Source of the DNA: Augochlora pura
Taxonomy: Eukaryota > Arthropoda > Insecta > Hymenoptera > Halictidae
NCBI RefSeq assembly: GCF_028453695.1
Contig: NC_135776.1
Span: forward strand, 3,782,001-3,846,000
DNA: 64,000 nucleotides
Direction: 5' to 3'
Position 1 is the first letter of the stretch. Each line of letters starts with the position of its first letter. The notes under the pieces are model-generated. The model did not search any database and was not told the origin of the DNA. It worked only from the letters and a program-made list of their open reading frames with translations. Positions 37,646-50,500 of this stretch are shown here, one piece after another. Position numbers and translations under genes: made by a program.

Positions 37646-38467
37646 TAGATTCAAAGCGACGATCTCTAAATTTGACTATGAGATAAAATAATAAAATATT
37701 CAACATACAGTTTAAATTAATAAATGGCCACAATATTGTTAACAAAAATATAAAATATTAAGAGTCAATCAAGCGCAGCTTAAATTCCAAAAAGTTCATA
37801 AAACAAAATTAATTCGGCTTTGAGAGAATAAGGATGTAAAAATGAGGCCGCACATCCGCGCGCGGGACCGCATAAAGCGAAGGAACTATTGGCCATCGTC
37901 TCGGTTAGAGGGTGGCGAAGGGGGCTAATTCCTTCGTACAGCTTATTGTTTCTGCATCCGTCCGACGGCCGTCGTTTTACGACAGCGGTCGCCGGCCGCC
38001 GTCGACCGAAGTTTCGGCCCTCTGATTACCGTGTCCGACCCATTTCGCGGTTATACTACTGCGGAGGCGGGGCGGCGTAAGATGTTGCCGGCGCTCGTAA
38101 AATATTCAATAAGCGAGATTACCCCGTGTAACGATTTTACGGGTTCCGCCGGAAACCTCCTCGATCCGTGATCGCTCGATTACGCGCGTTATACCGTTGC
38201 CTATTCCACGACTTTATCGCCCGGGTATTCCAGCGATGCTCCATCTTATCGCGGCGAACGCCCCGGACGAACGGCGCGGGAAACCGCTCGAGAAGTATCG
38301 CCGGTTCAAGGACAATTGCCGTGACCTAGGTTCATCGAATCGCGGGATCCTCGAGTTTCACGAGCGATCCGACTCGGACCTTCTCTATTAATTTATTTAT
38401 TTCCCGCGATTTGTTCAGTTCTGAGAGAGGACATTTTTAGATGAATTTTCATTGATTGCGATTAAGA
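37646..38467. other. Non-coding stretch
   Basis: No supported gene. It is AT-rich to about 37840, then GC-rich with two short open frames (37889-38080 and 38197-38391) without recognisable domains. Confidence 0.5.
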
Positions 38468-38570
38468 TTAACCCTTTGCTATGATAAGATCAACCCTTTC
38501 ATTGTAACAGTTCGCTCTGGAGTGACACCATGGAACAGTCATTTATAGTCTGATATTATAAAAGGGTTAA
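38468..38570. mobile_element. Possible short TTAA-flanked MITE or deletion derivative
   Basis: A 103-bp segment begins TTAACCCTTTGCTATG and ends TTATAAAAGGGTTAA. The perfect inverted match is TTAACCCTTT/AAAGGGTTAA (10 bp). The ends match the 2731 element, but the interior is short and has no tandem array. With only 10 matching bases the call is tentative. Confidence 0.4.
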
Positions 38571-39254
38571 AGATGGCGCGATTTGTCACAATAATCGTGG
38601 TTTTCTCGTTTTCTAATTTATTACACTCGATATTTTTAATTACATCGCATGGTTCTTGGTCGATGAATTATTTTGTATAAAATCCCTCTATATACTGTAA
38701 TTAATTATTGAATAATTTTGAATGCTTTAAATAATTAATTATAATTTGAGCTTGTCACGTAACGAATTTAAAATTGTACCAATACTAAAATACTACTCGT
38801 GACGACTACTTACTATATATTTTCACAACTGTTATAATAACTATATGTATTCTTTTTTTTTACTAAACCGATCCAATTTTATTTTATTGAAAAGGATCTG
38901 CTAGGTTTCCATGATGGAACTATCGAGCCAACTGAAATGGCTTCGGCCAGATTTCGGATTTCACAATTGTTGCAACCCAATGCTGCACACATTTATTATT
39001 TATATTCAGCCGCATAGTGGGCAATTCTCTTTGGGAATACCGGAATACGTGTTTCACATTCGGCTTCGCGATCTATTGTAATAGTGCACAGATTAATGCA
39101 CGATTTTACCCCGTGCGCATTGTTAATCCCACGATCAGTCTGAGGATTTACTTTTGCAAATCGCTTCCTAAAATATATCTAAAATAGAAGAAGAGTATAA
39201 ACTATAACATATCGAACCGTTACAGTATGAGACACGTACAAAAAAATTAATTAA
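38571..39254. other. Non-coding AT-rich stretch
   Basis: No gene or clear repeat seen. Confidence 0.5.
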
Positions 39255-39430
39255 AACAATTGACGGATTATGGTGAAAATAATTAACGCGTTATTACTGA
39301 ACAAACGTATTATTATCGAATTAAATGACGCATTAATATTCACTTCATTGTCGTATTATTATTATAGTCTTAATTGACATATTATTATTACCGAAATAAT
39401 TGGCGCGTTATTATTACTGTTAAAATTATT
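39255..39430. repeat. Degenerate tandem repeat, about 35-45-bp spacing
   Basis: Five loosely related units contain AATTGACGCRTTATTATTA-like sequence (for example near 39258, 39283, 39325, 39370 and 39402). The spacing is irregular and the copies have diverged. Confidence 0.6.
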
Positions 39431-40196
39431 TATGTATTTGTATCGAAACAATCGAAGAAGGAAGTTCTTCCCCATGGAACAATTTTTGAAAAGAATACGG
39501 TGCACAGATTTGGGCAACAGCTGCTGGGAACTATAGGTATTCGCCAGGTAGAACCACTACATTTTTGTAATACCGTCTGAGCCGTATTTAAAGCAGCGCG
39601 GCGCGGTAGAAACAAAGGACCGCGGAAGGATCTAAAAATTCCGACCGGGGCAGAAAAAATCGCAACGTATAAGCTGAAATACAACGCGGGAACAAAACAG
39701 TACGGAACAGTATGCATAGGTATATACACGTATATGCCGTGCGATAGGCAGGCCGAAAGAGAAACGCCATCCTTTTGGTTTTGAGGAACCAACAATAAAC
39801 AAAAATCAAACCGCTGCGCGTATTCCGAGGCCGGGGGAGAATTATTCGCGCTGCTATTAAAAAAACGAAAAGTCACACCACCGTCCGCCCGCCTAGTATT
39901 CGAAGCGTAAATTCAACGAAGTACCGAAACCTCTTTGGGAAATTGTACACGCGTGCACACGGTGTATGTTGTAATAAAGAGAAAAGTTGCTCGCCGAGGC
40001 TCCGGTCAACGCGCGCGTACGCCGAGAAAAAATATGGCGCGCTGTATGATGTTTCGAAAATGCTTCGGCTCGCCGGATTCTTCCACGAATTGAACTCGGC
40101 GAATTTTTGCGAGGCAGTTTTGTCACTTTTGGTAGGATTATTATTAAAAATTGATTTGGAAGAATCGATTTGGGAAAATTAATGTGGAAATTTTGT
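39431..40196. other. Non-coding stretch
   Basis: No supported gene. A 148-codon minus-strand frame (39430-39876) and overlapping shorter frames have mixed composition and no recognisable family. Confidence 0.45.
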
Positions 40197-40480
40197 TTTA
40201 GGAGATTTGATTTAGAAATATTGATTTAGAAATATTAATTTAGAGATATTGGTTTAGAAATATTAATTTAGAGATATTGATTTAGAAATATTAATTTATT
40301 AATATTGATTTAGAAAAATTGATTTATTAATATGGATTTAGAAATATTAATATAGAAATATTGATTTGAAATTATTAATTTAGAAATATTGATTTTAAAA
40401 ACTGATTTAGAAGAACAAATTTAGAAAAACTGATTTAGAAGAACAAATTTAGAAAAACTGATTTAGAAATATTGCTTTAA
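40197..40480. repeat. 15-bp minisatellite
   Basis: Many copies of TTTAGAAATATTGAT (15 bp) with G/A and T/A variation. Towards the right end the unit becomes TTTAGAAAAACTGA and TTTAGAAGAACAAA. Confidence 0.9.
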
Positions 40481-42819
40481 AAACAATATAAGATATTCGT
40501 CCATAAATTATCAACATTCATAAATTAAATTGAAAATATCCCTAAAACGCATTGAATTGTTCGTCTAATACTCCACAATCCTATAAAACGATGGAAATAT
40601 TTTTGATCGTAACAAAACAGTTTCCGACAGGCGAAACTTTCGTTTCGCGTACGCAGAAGCAGAGGAGATATTTACGCGGTCCGCGTCCTGCGCATCATTT
40701 TTCTGGAATCACCTTTCAGTCCGATTACCCACTTTTCATTCCGGGCTAGATTTATTCGATTCATTATTTATAAGTCAACATGCCGTTATGTTGTCGCAGG
40801 CGAGCGTAAACGGGATTTACTACCCAGCGAAATTTCAGCTTTCGAATTGCGACACTGCGAGCCTTATATAGACGTTGTAATAAATATTGTTACTAGCCGG
40901 CTGTTTGTCCGACGTTTATACAAAAAATCGTGAAAAAAAAGCAAATAAGAATTGCGTAAAAAATACTTAGACATTAGACTGCAAGTCCGAGATGATAAAT
41001 GTATAATTGAAGATTCACGCTTTTCTTGGATACCTAATTTTAGTAGAAATTCTTTAAACGTTTTTAATGTTTTATATTTGACCCAGTCATTTTTATGATA
41101 AATGTATAAAGCGATTCAGGTAAGTTATTAATTATTTGATATTCGGTTCGATAAAAATAAGCGAGTAATGGTGCTATTAATGCCATTGGAATTGAATTTA
41201 GTTGTGCTAATAAACTAAATTCATAATAATCATAAAAATATTATAGATCAATAATAATCACAGCTATTACGATTTTTTAATGAATAAATTGTGATTTAAT
41301 TTTTGTGATAAAACTGTTCTCTTTTTTATGTATATATAGGACAACAGTATCACCACAGAAATGAAACGACAATTCATTTATAAAATATCGTAATTATACT
41401 GAATACTCTCACAATTAAATACGATTCCAGTAGTCACGTGTTATCGATCACAAAAATAAAAGTTCTCAATCAGAGATCACCGCCCGGCGATGCCAGAGAT
41501 CCTAATACGCGCTAAACCCCCCAGAATTCCGGCAACAACCCCAGACTCACCCCGGACCATCCCCCGAAACTTTCCCACTTATCGAGGAGCATCCTCGCGC
41601 GTCGAAAATCTGCCGATGGAAGCAGAGGCGATCCGTCTCATTGTGCCGTCGCTCGCGAATAAAATATATTCCCGAATAAGGTTCCCACCTCCGCTCTCGG
41701 TCGCGCGGCTAGGGGTAACCGGCAACCGTCTTTACGACTTAACTTACGACGGCCACTTTTTTCCGTGGCTCGCGCGACGTCACACCTAGGCGGGCGTGAC
41801 TTAAGCTTCACTTTCGAAATTGCACGGGGGGCCCAGGAGGGGGTGGGATAGAAGAGCCGCAGCCGGCGGCCGGCAGAAGAAGGGTGGGCATCAATGGCGC
41901 GCGCGAGGCGGTGTGCCGCTCGAACGAGTCCGCTTCCGCGGGGGTGGAGGGCGAGAGAGAGAGGGCGGCAGGCCGGCTTCCGAAGGAGCTCGTACCGTGG
42001 AATGAGTTTTCCGGGCGATTTAGTCAGGTATTTATTTGGTCCTCCCTTCGCCGACATCTTCGCGGTTCTCGCTCCGGAGACCATCTTCTGGGAAATGCCC
42101 GACATAATGTAGCGTCGTCGAGCCTCTCGTGCTCCTTCCGCTCCGTACGCCCTCGCCGCCGCCACCCCCCGTTTTATTGTTCTTCCTTTCTGGCTCCCCT
42201 ACCGCGCGCACCCTTCTAACTGGTTTTCTCCGGCGGCCCCCCCGGTCGTTACGTTCCCGAGGAATGGGATCCGGTCTGATGGGACGAACGGAGGCTGAAG
42301 AGAGAGAGGACGATAGTGATAGCAAGAGAGAGATAGCGAGAGAGCGAGAGAGAGAGTCGGTGACGCGAGGGGATGTCGTGCAAATTGCCAGGTGTCGCAT
42401 CATCCCCCGAGATCTCGCGGCAACTCCTCCGCGCAGCCCCCGGTGCCGCGCGCCGCAACCGCTCCGTTTCGTCGCCTCGCGGATTTCTATTTATTCCGCG
42501 CGCCGTCACGACGAGTCACGTTCCTTCCCCCCACCCCGGTACGTCGAGAGGAACGAACCGATCGTAACGAGCGAATTTACGAGCCGGTCGCGACTCGGTT
42601 TCACAAGCCGTCCGCGATATCCCGCCCGGCATCCGAATTTCGCGCAACGCTCCCCGCAATTTCGCCGGCCGCGCCGCGCGGAATCGAGCGGAAGGACGTC
42701 TCGCGGCCGCGCAAAAATGCCGGGCCCGTCGGACCGCCTCCGGCCCGCTATCGAATCCCGCGGTGCACGCTCCACAAAAAACATTGCGCACACTATACAG
42801 TGAGGAGATATACAGAGAC
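40481..42819. other. Non-coding stretch, AT-rich then very GC-rich
   Basis: No supported gene. Bases 41480-42790 are GC-rich and carry overlapping open frames on both strands, including 42129-42803 (plus, 224 codons) and 41638-42165 (minus, 175 codons), rich in Arg, Pro and Ser. A GA run is at about 42337-42356. The mutual overlap in four frames argues that these are chance frames in CpG-rich DNA. Confidence 0.5.
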
Positions 42820-43113
42820 GACTAATGTTAACCTAACTGCTGTAAACAATGACTTTATGAACGATGGTTTTATACTAATTAATGGACTATTAGGTTTTTA
42901 AAAATAAAAGTCAATTGGTATAGAAAGGCACTAATTATGAATTGTTTCTTCTGATATATTTATTGAATATAGTAATGTTAACCTAACTGCTGTGCTTTAT
43001 AAACGATGGTTTATACTAATCAATGGATTAAGGGTTTTTAAAAATAAAAGTCATTTGCGGGGTATTAGAAGGCAATAATTATAAATTATTTCTTCGAATA
43101 TATTTATTTTGTA
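42820..43113. repeat. 150-bp tandem duplication
   Basis: Two copies offset by 150 bp: AATGTTAACCTAACTGCTG at 42824 and 42974, followed in both by AACGATGGTTTTATACTAAT-like and GGTTTTTAAAAATAAAAGTC blocks and by AATTATRAATTRTTTCTTC. Copies are about 80-90 percent similar by eye, with small indels. Confidence 0.9.
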
Positions 43114-43586
43114 TATCTACCTCTTCCTTTTTCTTTTCTATTTATTTCTCTCTTTTTCTCCCTTCCTCTTCTCTCTCTCTTTCTCTCTGTCTCTATCGAT
43201 TGCCCTCCCGCCAGGAGCCGCCATCGACCACGTGTGCGGGCCGATAAATAATTCCCGTGGAATCGCGATTAAATATGCCGTTTCGCGAAATTAAATTGTC
43301 ATCTGTCGCGAAATTACGCATGAATATTTATGGGCGCGGCCCGATCTTTTACAACCGCGCTCGCGCTCGCGCCTGTATCGAAAACGCGAGTCGGGGAAAC
43401 AGGATTTTGCCGGGCCTGTCCGTCGGACGGTTGAAAAGAGGATGATTAGCCGTGGGAACGGCAGGAGAGATTGTTGTTTGCCAAGTGCCGCGCCGCGCGC
43501 GGATCCGCGATTACGGTGAAATTTTCATGCGATTAGAAGTGGATTCGAATGAATTTTCCTGTCTCTGCGCTGACTGAGACCTCGCC

Positions 43587-43626
<40 letters not shown>

Positions 43627-43969
43627 GTTTTCTCGGAGAAATTCGTCTCTGCGGGGGGGAATGGCTCCGAGCGATGTTATAATTTGACTGCGGATTCTGT
43701 GCGGTTCTAGCGAACAACGGGTGGGTGGTGGAAAGAGAACGCGGCGGGATAAAAATATTAGAAGTGTTTGGCATTGTTGCGTTTTGTGCAATTTGGCGGA
43801 GCGGTTAGAAACGGGAATGGAATTTACGGAGGATTATAATTGAAATAGAAAATTATTCCGGAGACTCGCGGCTCTGCTAGGATTTGAAGAGGGGGTGGAA
43901 CGTGGGGTTTTCTTATGTTCCGTTGTAACCCCTGGGACGATGGATTATTTCCAGGAATGTAGTACTGAC
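43114..43969. other. Non-coding stretch
   Basis: No supported gene. It opens with a C/T-rich tract (about 43117-43200) and includes the CT microsatellite at 43589-43623. Confidence 0.55.
43589..43623. repeat. (CT)n microsatellite
   Basis: About seventeen uninterrupted TC dinucleotides. Confidence 0.95.
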
Positions 43970-44120
43970 GATTTTTGCAACGATACTGAGCTTTATTCAG
44001 CAATTTTTTTAGTTATTATACGATACCGAGCTTTATTTAGCAATTTTTCCAGTTATTATAGTTTGTAACAGTACCGAGCTATATTTAGCAATTTTTCTAG
44101 TTGTTATAGTTTTTATATTG
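43970..44120. repeat. Tandem repeat, 40-48-bp unit, 3 copies
   Basis: Three units contain GATACYGAGCTTTATTTAGC followed by AATTTTTCCAGTTATTATA, anchored at about 43984, 44024 and 44072. Confidence 0.8.
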
Positions 44121-44844
44121 TTCTGAATGCGACTGGAATTATTAAGAGAATGGTTTAAACACTCAGGGGTTGAAAATTGATACAGCCACTGCATTGCAAG
44201 GGTTAAACTGTAGTCTTTATCCATTTATTCTTTTAAATATAAGAAATCTACTTCTTTGTGTCGATTTAGAGCATTGTGGTATTTTATCCTTAAAAATTTG
44301 ACATAACCTCTACGATTACAACCCTCACTGCAACCCTTTACGAACCCTTAAAGATAATATAATAACTTATGTGTAACTTTATAGCGGCAGCCATTTTAAC
44401 AGAAAATCGAAAATGGTTCCTCTAAACGTACAATATTTCCATTTTTAATTATCTATTATATTTACATTTGACCAATAGCGTACTTTTGATAATATTTCTG
44501 ATTGAAATACCTTTGACAATGTTGGAATTATTTCAGAACGTGATAGAACAATTTTTAATAAAGAGTTAGAGACGCTGCTCGAGGGCAGGGGTCGAAATAA
44601 AGGAAATAAAATGTCGGAGCGGAAAAATCAAGGGGAAACGGAACGGCAGGCTAGCATAGGCGAATCGGCGGCATTCGCGTCCCAAACGTTGCGTAATCCT
44701 CGGTATTAGTCGGTGGCATCGGTGATATTAAGCATCTGTCAGAACTGTCGCGAAACGGGGACGTTCCTCCCTCAGTCTCAGCCTCTATCTCTCTTTCATG
44801 CTCTCTGGCTCCTTCCCTATCTCTCTCTCATTCTCTGTCTGTGT

Positions 44845-44888
44845 ATCTCTCTCTCTCTCTCTCTCATTCTCTCAGTCTCTGTCTGTGC

Positions 44889-44925
<37 letters not shown>
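44845..44925. repeat. Paired (CT)n microsatellites
   Basis: Two CT runs, at 44845-44865 and 44892-44925, are each followed by ATTCTCTCAGTCTCT. The two followers lie about 60 bp apart, so the block is a local duplication. Confidence 0.85.
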
Positions 44926-44928
<3 letters not shown>

Positions 44929-45284
44929 CTCTCAGTCTCTAACTCTAACTCTGCCCGCCGCCATCTCCGTCGCCGCCTCTGTCCGTCTCCCTCGTTCATC
45001 CCGTCTGACTGTGTACACCAGTTCGCGGTATTCCCCGAGGACTATTTCTGACAGTACACGTGACATTAATGAAACTTGGTCCCCCGCCCCTCCCCCGATC
45101 TAACAGAACAGCCCCGAGACGTGACTGCACGCGGAGAGTTCAAGCCCTGCGGCAAGGTGGCTCGCCGGCTTCGCCGGAGGCCAGGCAGCTAATACCGGTC
45201 CAACCCCTTTAAGCTCTAACCGGGGCCGACTTACGTAAAGGTTCGCGCGCGGACGTCGATTCAATTTTCCGGCGGGTTTTCTTT

Positions 45285-45305
45285 GGGGGGGGGGGGGGGG
45301 GGGGG
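45285..45305. repeat. Poly-G run
   Basis: Twenty-one consecutive G. Such runs are prone to sequencing and assembly length error. Confidence 0.9.
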
Positions 45306-45594
45306 TGGCTGGCGGCGGCGTGGCCGAATCGGAAAGCGCTTAGCGGCCCCGGGTCGAATTAGAATTATTGGCCGGTTCCAACGGGCGTAGAAATGAATTA
45401 ATAAATTACGGTCCGGGGCTACACGGCGCACGGACAGCCCGCGCCGCGCTCCTGATATAGATACCGCGGCGATATTAAAATCGACCGATGATTAATCTAC
45501 GTGCCCGTTGCTCGCGTGCGCCGCGCCAAAGAGTGTGAACCGGAACGAACCAACGAGACCGAAAGAGAAAGAGAGACAGAGACACAGAAAGAGA

Positions 45595-45618
45595 AAAAGA
45601 GAGAGAGAGAGAGAGAGG
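45595..45618. repeat. (GA)n microsatellite
   Basis: GA dinucleotides at the end of a purine-rich segment that starts near 45560. Confidence 0.8.
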
Positions 45619-46309
45619 GGACTCTCTCGGATAAGTGGGCGGCGTGCAGGGAACACAGCCAGGGATGACTGTCCTATCGATTGCAGTCCCTGTGGCGAAT
45701 CAGCGCGAAACAGCCTCCTCGGACTTCTTGTCCACCTTTCCGATTATTCTGATACCTTGTATCACTTTTCCACGTCTTTGTCTTCTTTCGATTGTTCCGT
45801 GCAACTTGTTTCCCGTGTTTAGGAACGTCGAGCGAGCTACGACATTTCACCTTGTATTTTTGTGCGACCGTTCTTAACCTTTCCAGGCTCTCTGCGAAAT
45901 GTCTTCGTAGGTCGCTTGTACTTTCTTAGGGCAGAGGTCGAGGTTGATAGAATTGTTTAACGGTGTTTATGTGTGGCTATTATATCGGAGATGATATTTT
46001 TGAGAAGAATATTTTATTCGCTGAATTATTGTGTTCGTTTTTTGTTTTAATTATTTTTAGCTAGTTTGTTATTTTAGCTAGTTTAAATTACTCGAGTTGT
46101 TCTTTAGTGGAATAATTTTTTAATAGAATAATTCTGCAGTAGAATAATTTTCTGTTCGAATAATTTTTTAGAAAAATAATTCTTTACTCGAATTATCCTG
46201 TAGTCGAATAAATTGTTTGTTCAAATGATTTTTTAGTCGTATATATTCTCTATTCGAATAATCATTGATTGATAATAATCAATTAATCGTATAAATTATT
46301 TTACCCGAA

Positions 46310-46545
46310 TAAATTCTTTACTCAAATAATTCTTTTACTCAAATAAATTCTTTTACTCAAATATATTCTTTACTAGAATAAATTCTTTACTCGAACAACT
46401 TCTTTGCTTTTGCAACTTCTTTACTCTTACAACTTCTTTACTCTTAACACTTCTTTACTCATACAACTTCTTTACTCTCACAACTTCTCTACTCTTAAAA
46501 CTTCTCTACTCTCACAACTTCTTTACTCGAATAAACTCCCCACAG
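46310..46545. repeat. 17-bp minisatellite
   Basis: About ten copies of CAACTTCTTTACTCTTA with A/C/T changes in the last bases. The left part uses a related unit of 18-19 bp (AAATAAATTCTTTTACTC), so the array shows a change of unit along its length. Confidence 0.85.
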
Positions 46546-47011
46546 TTTCCCCAATGGAAGCAATCTATACTCTAAAAAAGACGCCGTTCAGAACACTCCC
46601 TTAAATGTCTTCAATTTTTACATTTTGCTAGGGAGGCCCAGGGTAGCAATCGGAACGCGGGGCGCGGGTCGATCGGAAATAAAGTTGAGTTCCCAACAAA
46701 CCGTCCCGGAATTCTTCGATCCGGACCACCGCGTTGCCGTTCGACGGGTATCGCGGCTAAAATTCCGGTTGCCCGAGCGCGTCGACTGTAATAACAGCGA
46801 AATTACTTGGCAAACGGCGGCGAAATTTTATTCGTGCTCTGTCCGCGAGCGGGCGCGCACGCCTTGCATTTATTTGCGCTCCGCGCCAGTAGATTTCCAT
46901 GAAACATTCATATTTTCGGGCAGACGGACGTCGTTAATGTTTAACGTTAGTAATCGATAAATATTAACGAGGTCCGGCGATCAAAGGTGGCCGCGCTTTG
47001 CCGCGCGGAAC
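46546..47011. other. Non-coding stretch
   Basis: GC-rich. It has a 111-codon open frame (46625-46960) without a recognisable domain. No gene is supported. Confidence 0.45.
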
Positions 47012-47385
47012 CAGAGAGACAGAGAAATATATATATTTAATATTTATTAAATCAGTTTTTCTTTTTCATATTAGTTCTTGAAATTTCAATAGATAAAAAG
47101 AGACAGAGAAATATATTTTCTATTTATTAACACAGTCTCAATTTTTTAATTTATTTTTTGAAATTCAATATAGAAAAAGAGACAGAGAATTATATATATA
47201 TATATTTTCTATTTATTAAATCAGTCTCCATTTTTCAATTTATTTCTTGAAACTCAACAGAGAGAAACCGAAAAATGAAAAAGAGAAATATAGAGGGAGA
47301 AGAATAAAAATATAAATATATTTTTTATTTATCAACTGGCTTTTCATTTTTCAACCTATTTGTTGAAATTCAACGGAGAGAGAGA
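47012..47385. repeat. About 80-bp tandem repeat, 3-4 copies
   Basis: GAGACAGAGAAATATA-type anchors occur at 47016, 47100 and 47179 (spacing 84 and 79), each followed by TTTCTATTTATTAAATCAGT and CTTGAAATTCAAYAGA-like blocks. A fourth, longer copy (about 116 bp) ends in the GA microsatellite at 47379. Confidence 0.85.
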
Positions 47386-47474
47386 GAGAGAGAGAGACGA
47401 GTGTAACGTGTCGACGACGGGTTGTTATACATATTTCTTTCATAAATTTTCGCACGCGTCCCCGACGCCCTCGC

Positions 47475-47506
<32 letters not shown>
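47379..47506. repeat. Two (GA)n microsatellites
   Basis: GA runs at about 47379-47396 and 47478-47506, separated by GC-rich non-repetitive DNA. Confidence 0.85.
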
Positions 47507-50500
47507 CGCCGCTCGGAATGGGAATAAACTGCGCGCCGGAAAAGTTTACGTGCCATCTGCTCCGCTCGTATAAATATGTCGAGTGTCGTGCTCCTCGCTG
47601 CCGGGAAATCAAGGGAAATCAAGGGAACTCGAGTGCCGCGGTACTGGATTGTTCCGAACCGAATATCCTGCTTCTAATTAATTCCGCGGGCGCTCGTCTT
47701 TCGCCCATTGTGCCACCGTTTCGCGATAGGAGACGCGGCGCGTTTTCGACGATCGTTCGCGATCTCGTGAAATTCGTAGACTATTTTATTAAGAATTCTT
47801 CTATTTACTATTCGTTGATTATTTTATCCACGGAATATTAATTCTGCTATTCGATTAAATCTGCGATTTATAATTATCGCCGCATGGCAGATGTTTAAAA
47901 GGAATTATCCAATTATTAATATAATGTTGTAATCGTGAATATTATTTTAGCGAAAATGTCACCAAAGTTAGAAATTATACAAACGTAGTATTGTATATTA
48001 AATCGTAATAATTTGCGGATGATTTATTAACGTTGCAACGTAATGAAGTAGAAATACCCATTGCTATTAATTTAGGAATAAATTATTACGATCTTGCTTC
48101 CATTATTAAATATACTTTAGTAACACCTCTTATTACAAGGTATCACAAAAATATCTATTCAAAATCCGATCGTATCGCCACACAATTTCCGAAACTAGAG
48201 CCAGGAAAAACGTATCCGGCTAGCTGTCCAGCGAATTACAATCGCTTCATCTATCCGCACAAATAAATCCGCTAGATAATGCACAATATCCGCGGCGGTG
48301 TCCGCATATTTGCACGATCAAATGATTCGGTTACACAGGCTGGCGTCGGTAGAAAACGCGTCCCCTAAAACCCGGCACCGGTCCCCCACCATCGAACTAA
48401 TTATCCCGGATTAAGCGGCGCGGAAAATAATTCAGGAGTCCGCGCTCGCGAATCACGGCCAGCGAATTAAATTGCAAGGAACGTTCGATAAAAAGCCTAG
48501 ACACGGGCTTGTCCTTCCTCGCGGACCTATTCCAAGGGAATAACTCGCTAGAACGAGAGCGAGCGCGGCTGCGAAAAACTCAGAATGCTGCAATCGGCAT
48601 GAATGGAGATTAATTGTTGGCCACCCCTTCCCCTCCTCCCTCGCGCGCTGCGCTGCGCCCACCCCGTCGCCGGCCACGATTTTACAAGTTTTTATTATCC
48701 ATGCTTTGCGAACCGCGGTCGGTTCGACGCCGAGCGGAGCGGGAGCCGCGGCGACTTAATAAGACCAGGAGGAAAAATCAGCGTCCGAAGAAGCGTCGCC
48801 GTAATTCATTTGCACGCGGCCGCTGCCATTTTCCGTTCACGGGAGAATCGATTACCGCGCCGGTAATCTGCGGCCGAGGGAAACTACCGTCCGGCCAACT
48901 GTACCTTGACGATATTTTCTTTCTTTTTTTTTTTTGGACCGAGGACGCCGTACAGCGAATATTTAAAACCGAGCAACGGTCCGGGGAGTCCGCGCGGCCG
49001 GACGATTTTTTAGAAAATTCCGCGGCCGCATAATCGAGCGGCCGTTTGTATCGAATATCGCGACAGCCGGCGGAGAGAACTGGTTTACGAAATCGCCGTA
49101 TTTACGGGAACCTGATAAAATTGATGCCGCCGGTTTTTATATGGCGGATTAAACGACGATTATTTTCGATTACCGCGGCGGCCGCATAATTTAATTGTTC
49201 CGGTTAATCTGCGGGACGTGTAAGTCCCTTCCGTTTTTTAAATCGTTTTAATGGGCTCGATACGGCCGCGAAAATAATGTATATTGTGTGCTCTGTCTTT
49301 TCGTTTCGGTTTTTGTTGAATTATTGCTTTTGTTGGTTGTTCGTAAATATCCTCCGTTGCGTTGTCATATATAAACGAAGCTACTTCGTTTTATTACAGT
49401 TCATTTTAATATGATCGCGTTTGCTGTGGAATTTAGTATAGTATAAAAATGTATAGACAGAAGATCTTGTACAATAAGGTAAATCATAGATTGCATTAGA
49501 AATCGCAGCAAACGTCTACTATACACCTGCATCCTGCATTTCAATTTTTATTTCCCTAATCGCATCTGCAACTATTTTCATAAAATTCTTAACCAATTAT
49601 TTTCATAAAAATCGTCGCGCCAACAAATACTAGATAATTCTTAATTTATTCTACAAACTCACGACTACCAAAAAGGATCCCCAAATTGCTAGAATAAATT
49701 TATCCGAAAACCCTTCTATAGTAATCGCTGTTACAACAACGAAACAGTTCGAAGCCATCGAAGAGTATCGCGAGGCTAACCAACAAAACGTATTCCCCTC
49801 GCAGCGTGATCGATTTATGCGTAAAGGAATCGATCCGCCGCGCTCTTAATAACGAACAAAGCGGCTTCCGGCGTCCCGTGAAAATTCGATATTCCCGTAC
49901 AGAGCCGGCTAAACTGCCGTCGGCTCGCATTTGTCATTGTAAATACAATCGGCTGTTCCACCGAGCGTGGCTCTCGCCGCGGAGTCGCCGAATGAATTTT
50001 AAATGGCGGCGTCGGCGGCCGAGTATCCTTCCTCCTCAGGAACACGTTATTCGATCGATCCGATCCTCCCCCCTCCACCCGTCGGTGTTATAAGCGAAAC
50101 AGGTGGCCCCGATTTAAATTCCCTGTAAGAAGAATCCTCGGGGTCTTGTTTCCGCTGTCGATTGCACGGGGCTCACGTAGAAAATGCGACGCGATTCGGG
50201 AAGGCTTGCGCGGCGGGACGCCGGGACGGCGGGACGGCGGCGCGCGGGTGCAGGGCGCGGGCTTATTGGAGGCCTGCGGAATTCGAAATTATTGGCCGGG
50301 TGTTCATCGAGCCCCCCCTCCCCCCACCCCGGTTCCATTTCCCTCGACGATGGCTCAGGTGCGTCGCCTCCGGTATCAGAGTCTCGAGACGAGCCGAAAC
50401 ATCGCGTTCCGCCCGGTGCTCATGAATATCGATCGCTCGTCGATTAAAATGCCGCGGGCACGCCGCCGGGTTCTACGGTCTACGCGCGTTCTCCCGGCTC

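Larger units (their letters stand above)
44121..46309. other. Non-coding stretch with CT, GA and G tracts
   Basis: No supported gene. It contains C/T-rich DNA at 44765-44960, a G run at 45285-45305 and a GA run at 45595-45618. From 46080 to 46310 AT-rich phrases of the AATAATTTTTTAGT type repeat loosely and lead into the next array. Open frames over the CT tract read as Ser/Leu repeats. Confidence 0.55.

Noticed and set aside
42129..42803. 224-codon plus-strand frame
   Set aside because: It is Arg/Pro/Ser-rich, overlaps several other long frames on both strands in a CpG-rich block, and has no domain I recognise.
44195..44207. GCAAGGGTTAA as the end of a TTAA element enclosing the 43970-44120 repeat
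   Set aside because: The only candidate left end (TTGTAACCCCTGGG near 43923) lacks TTAA and does not match as an inverted repeat.
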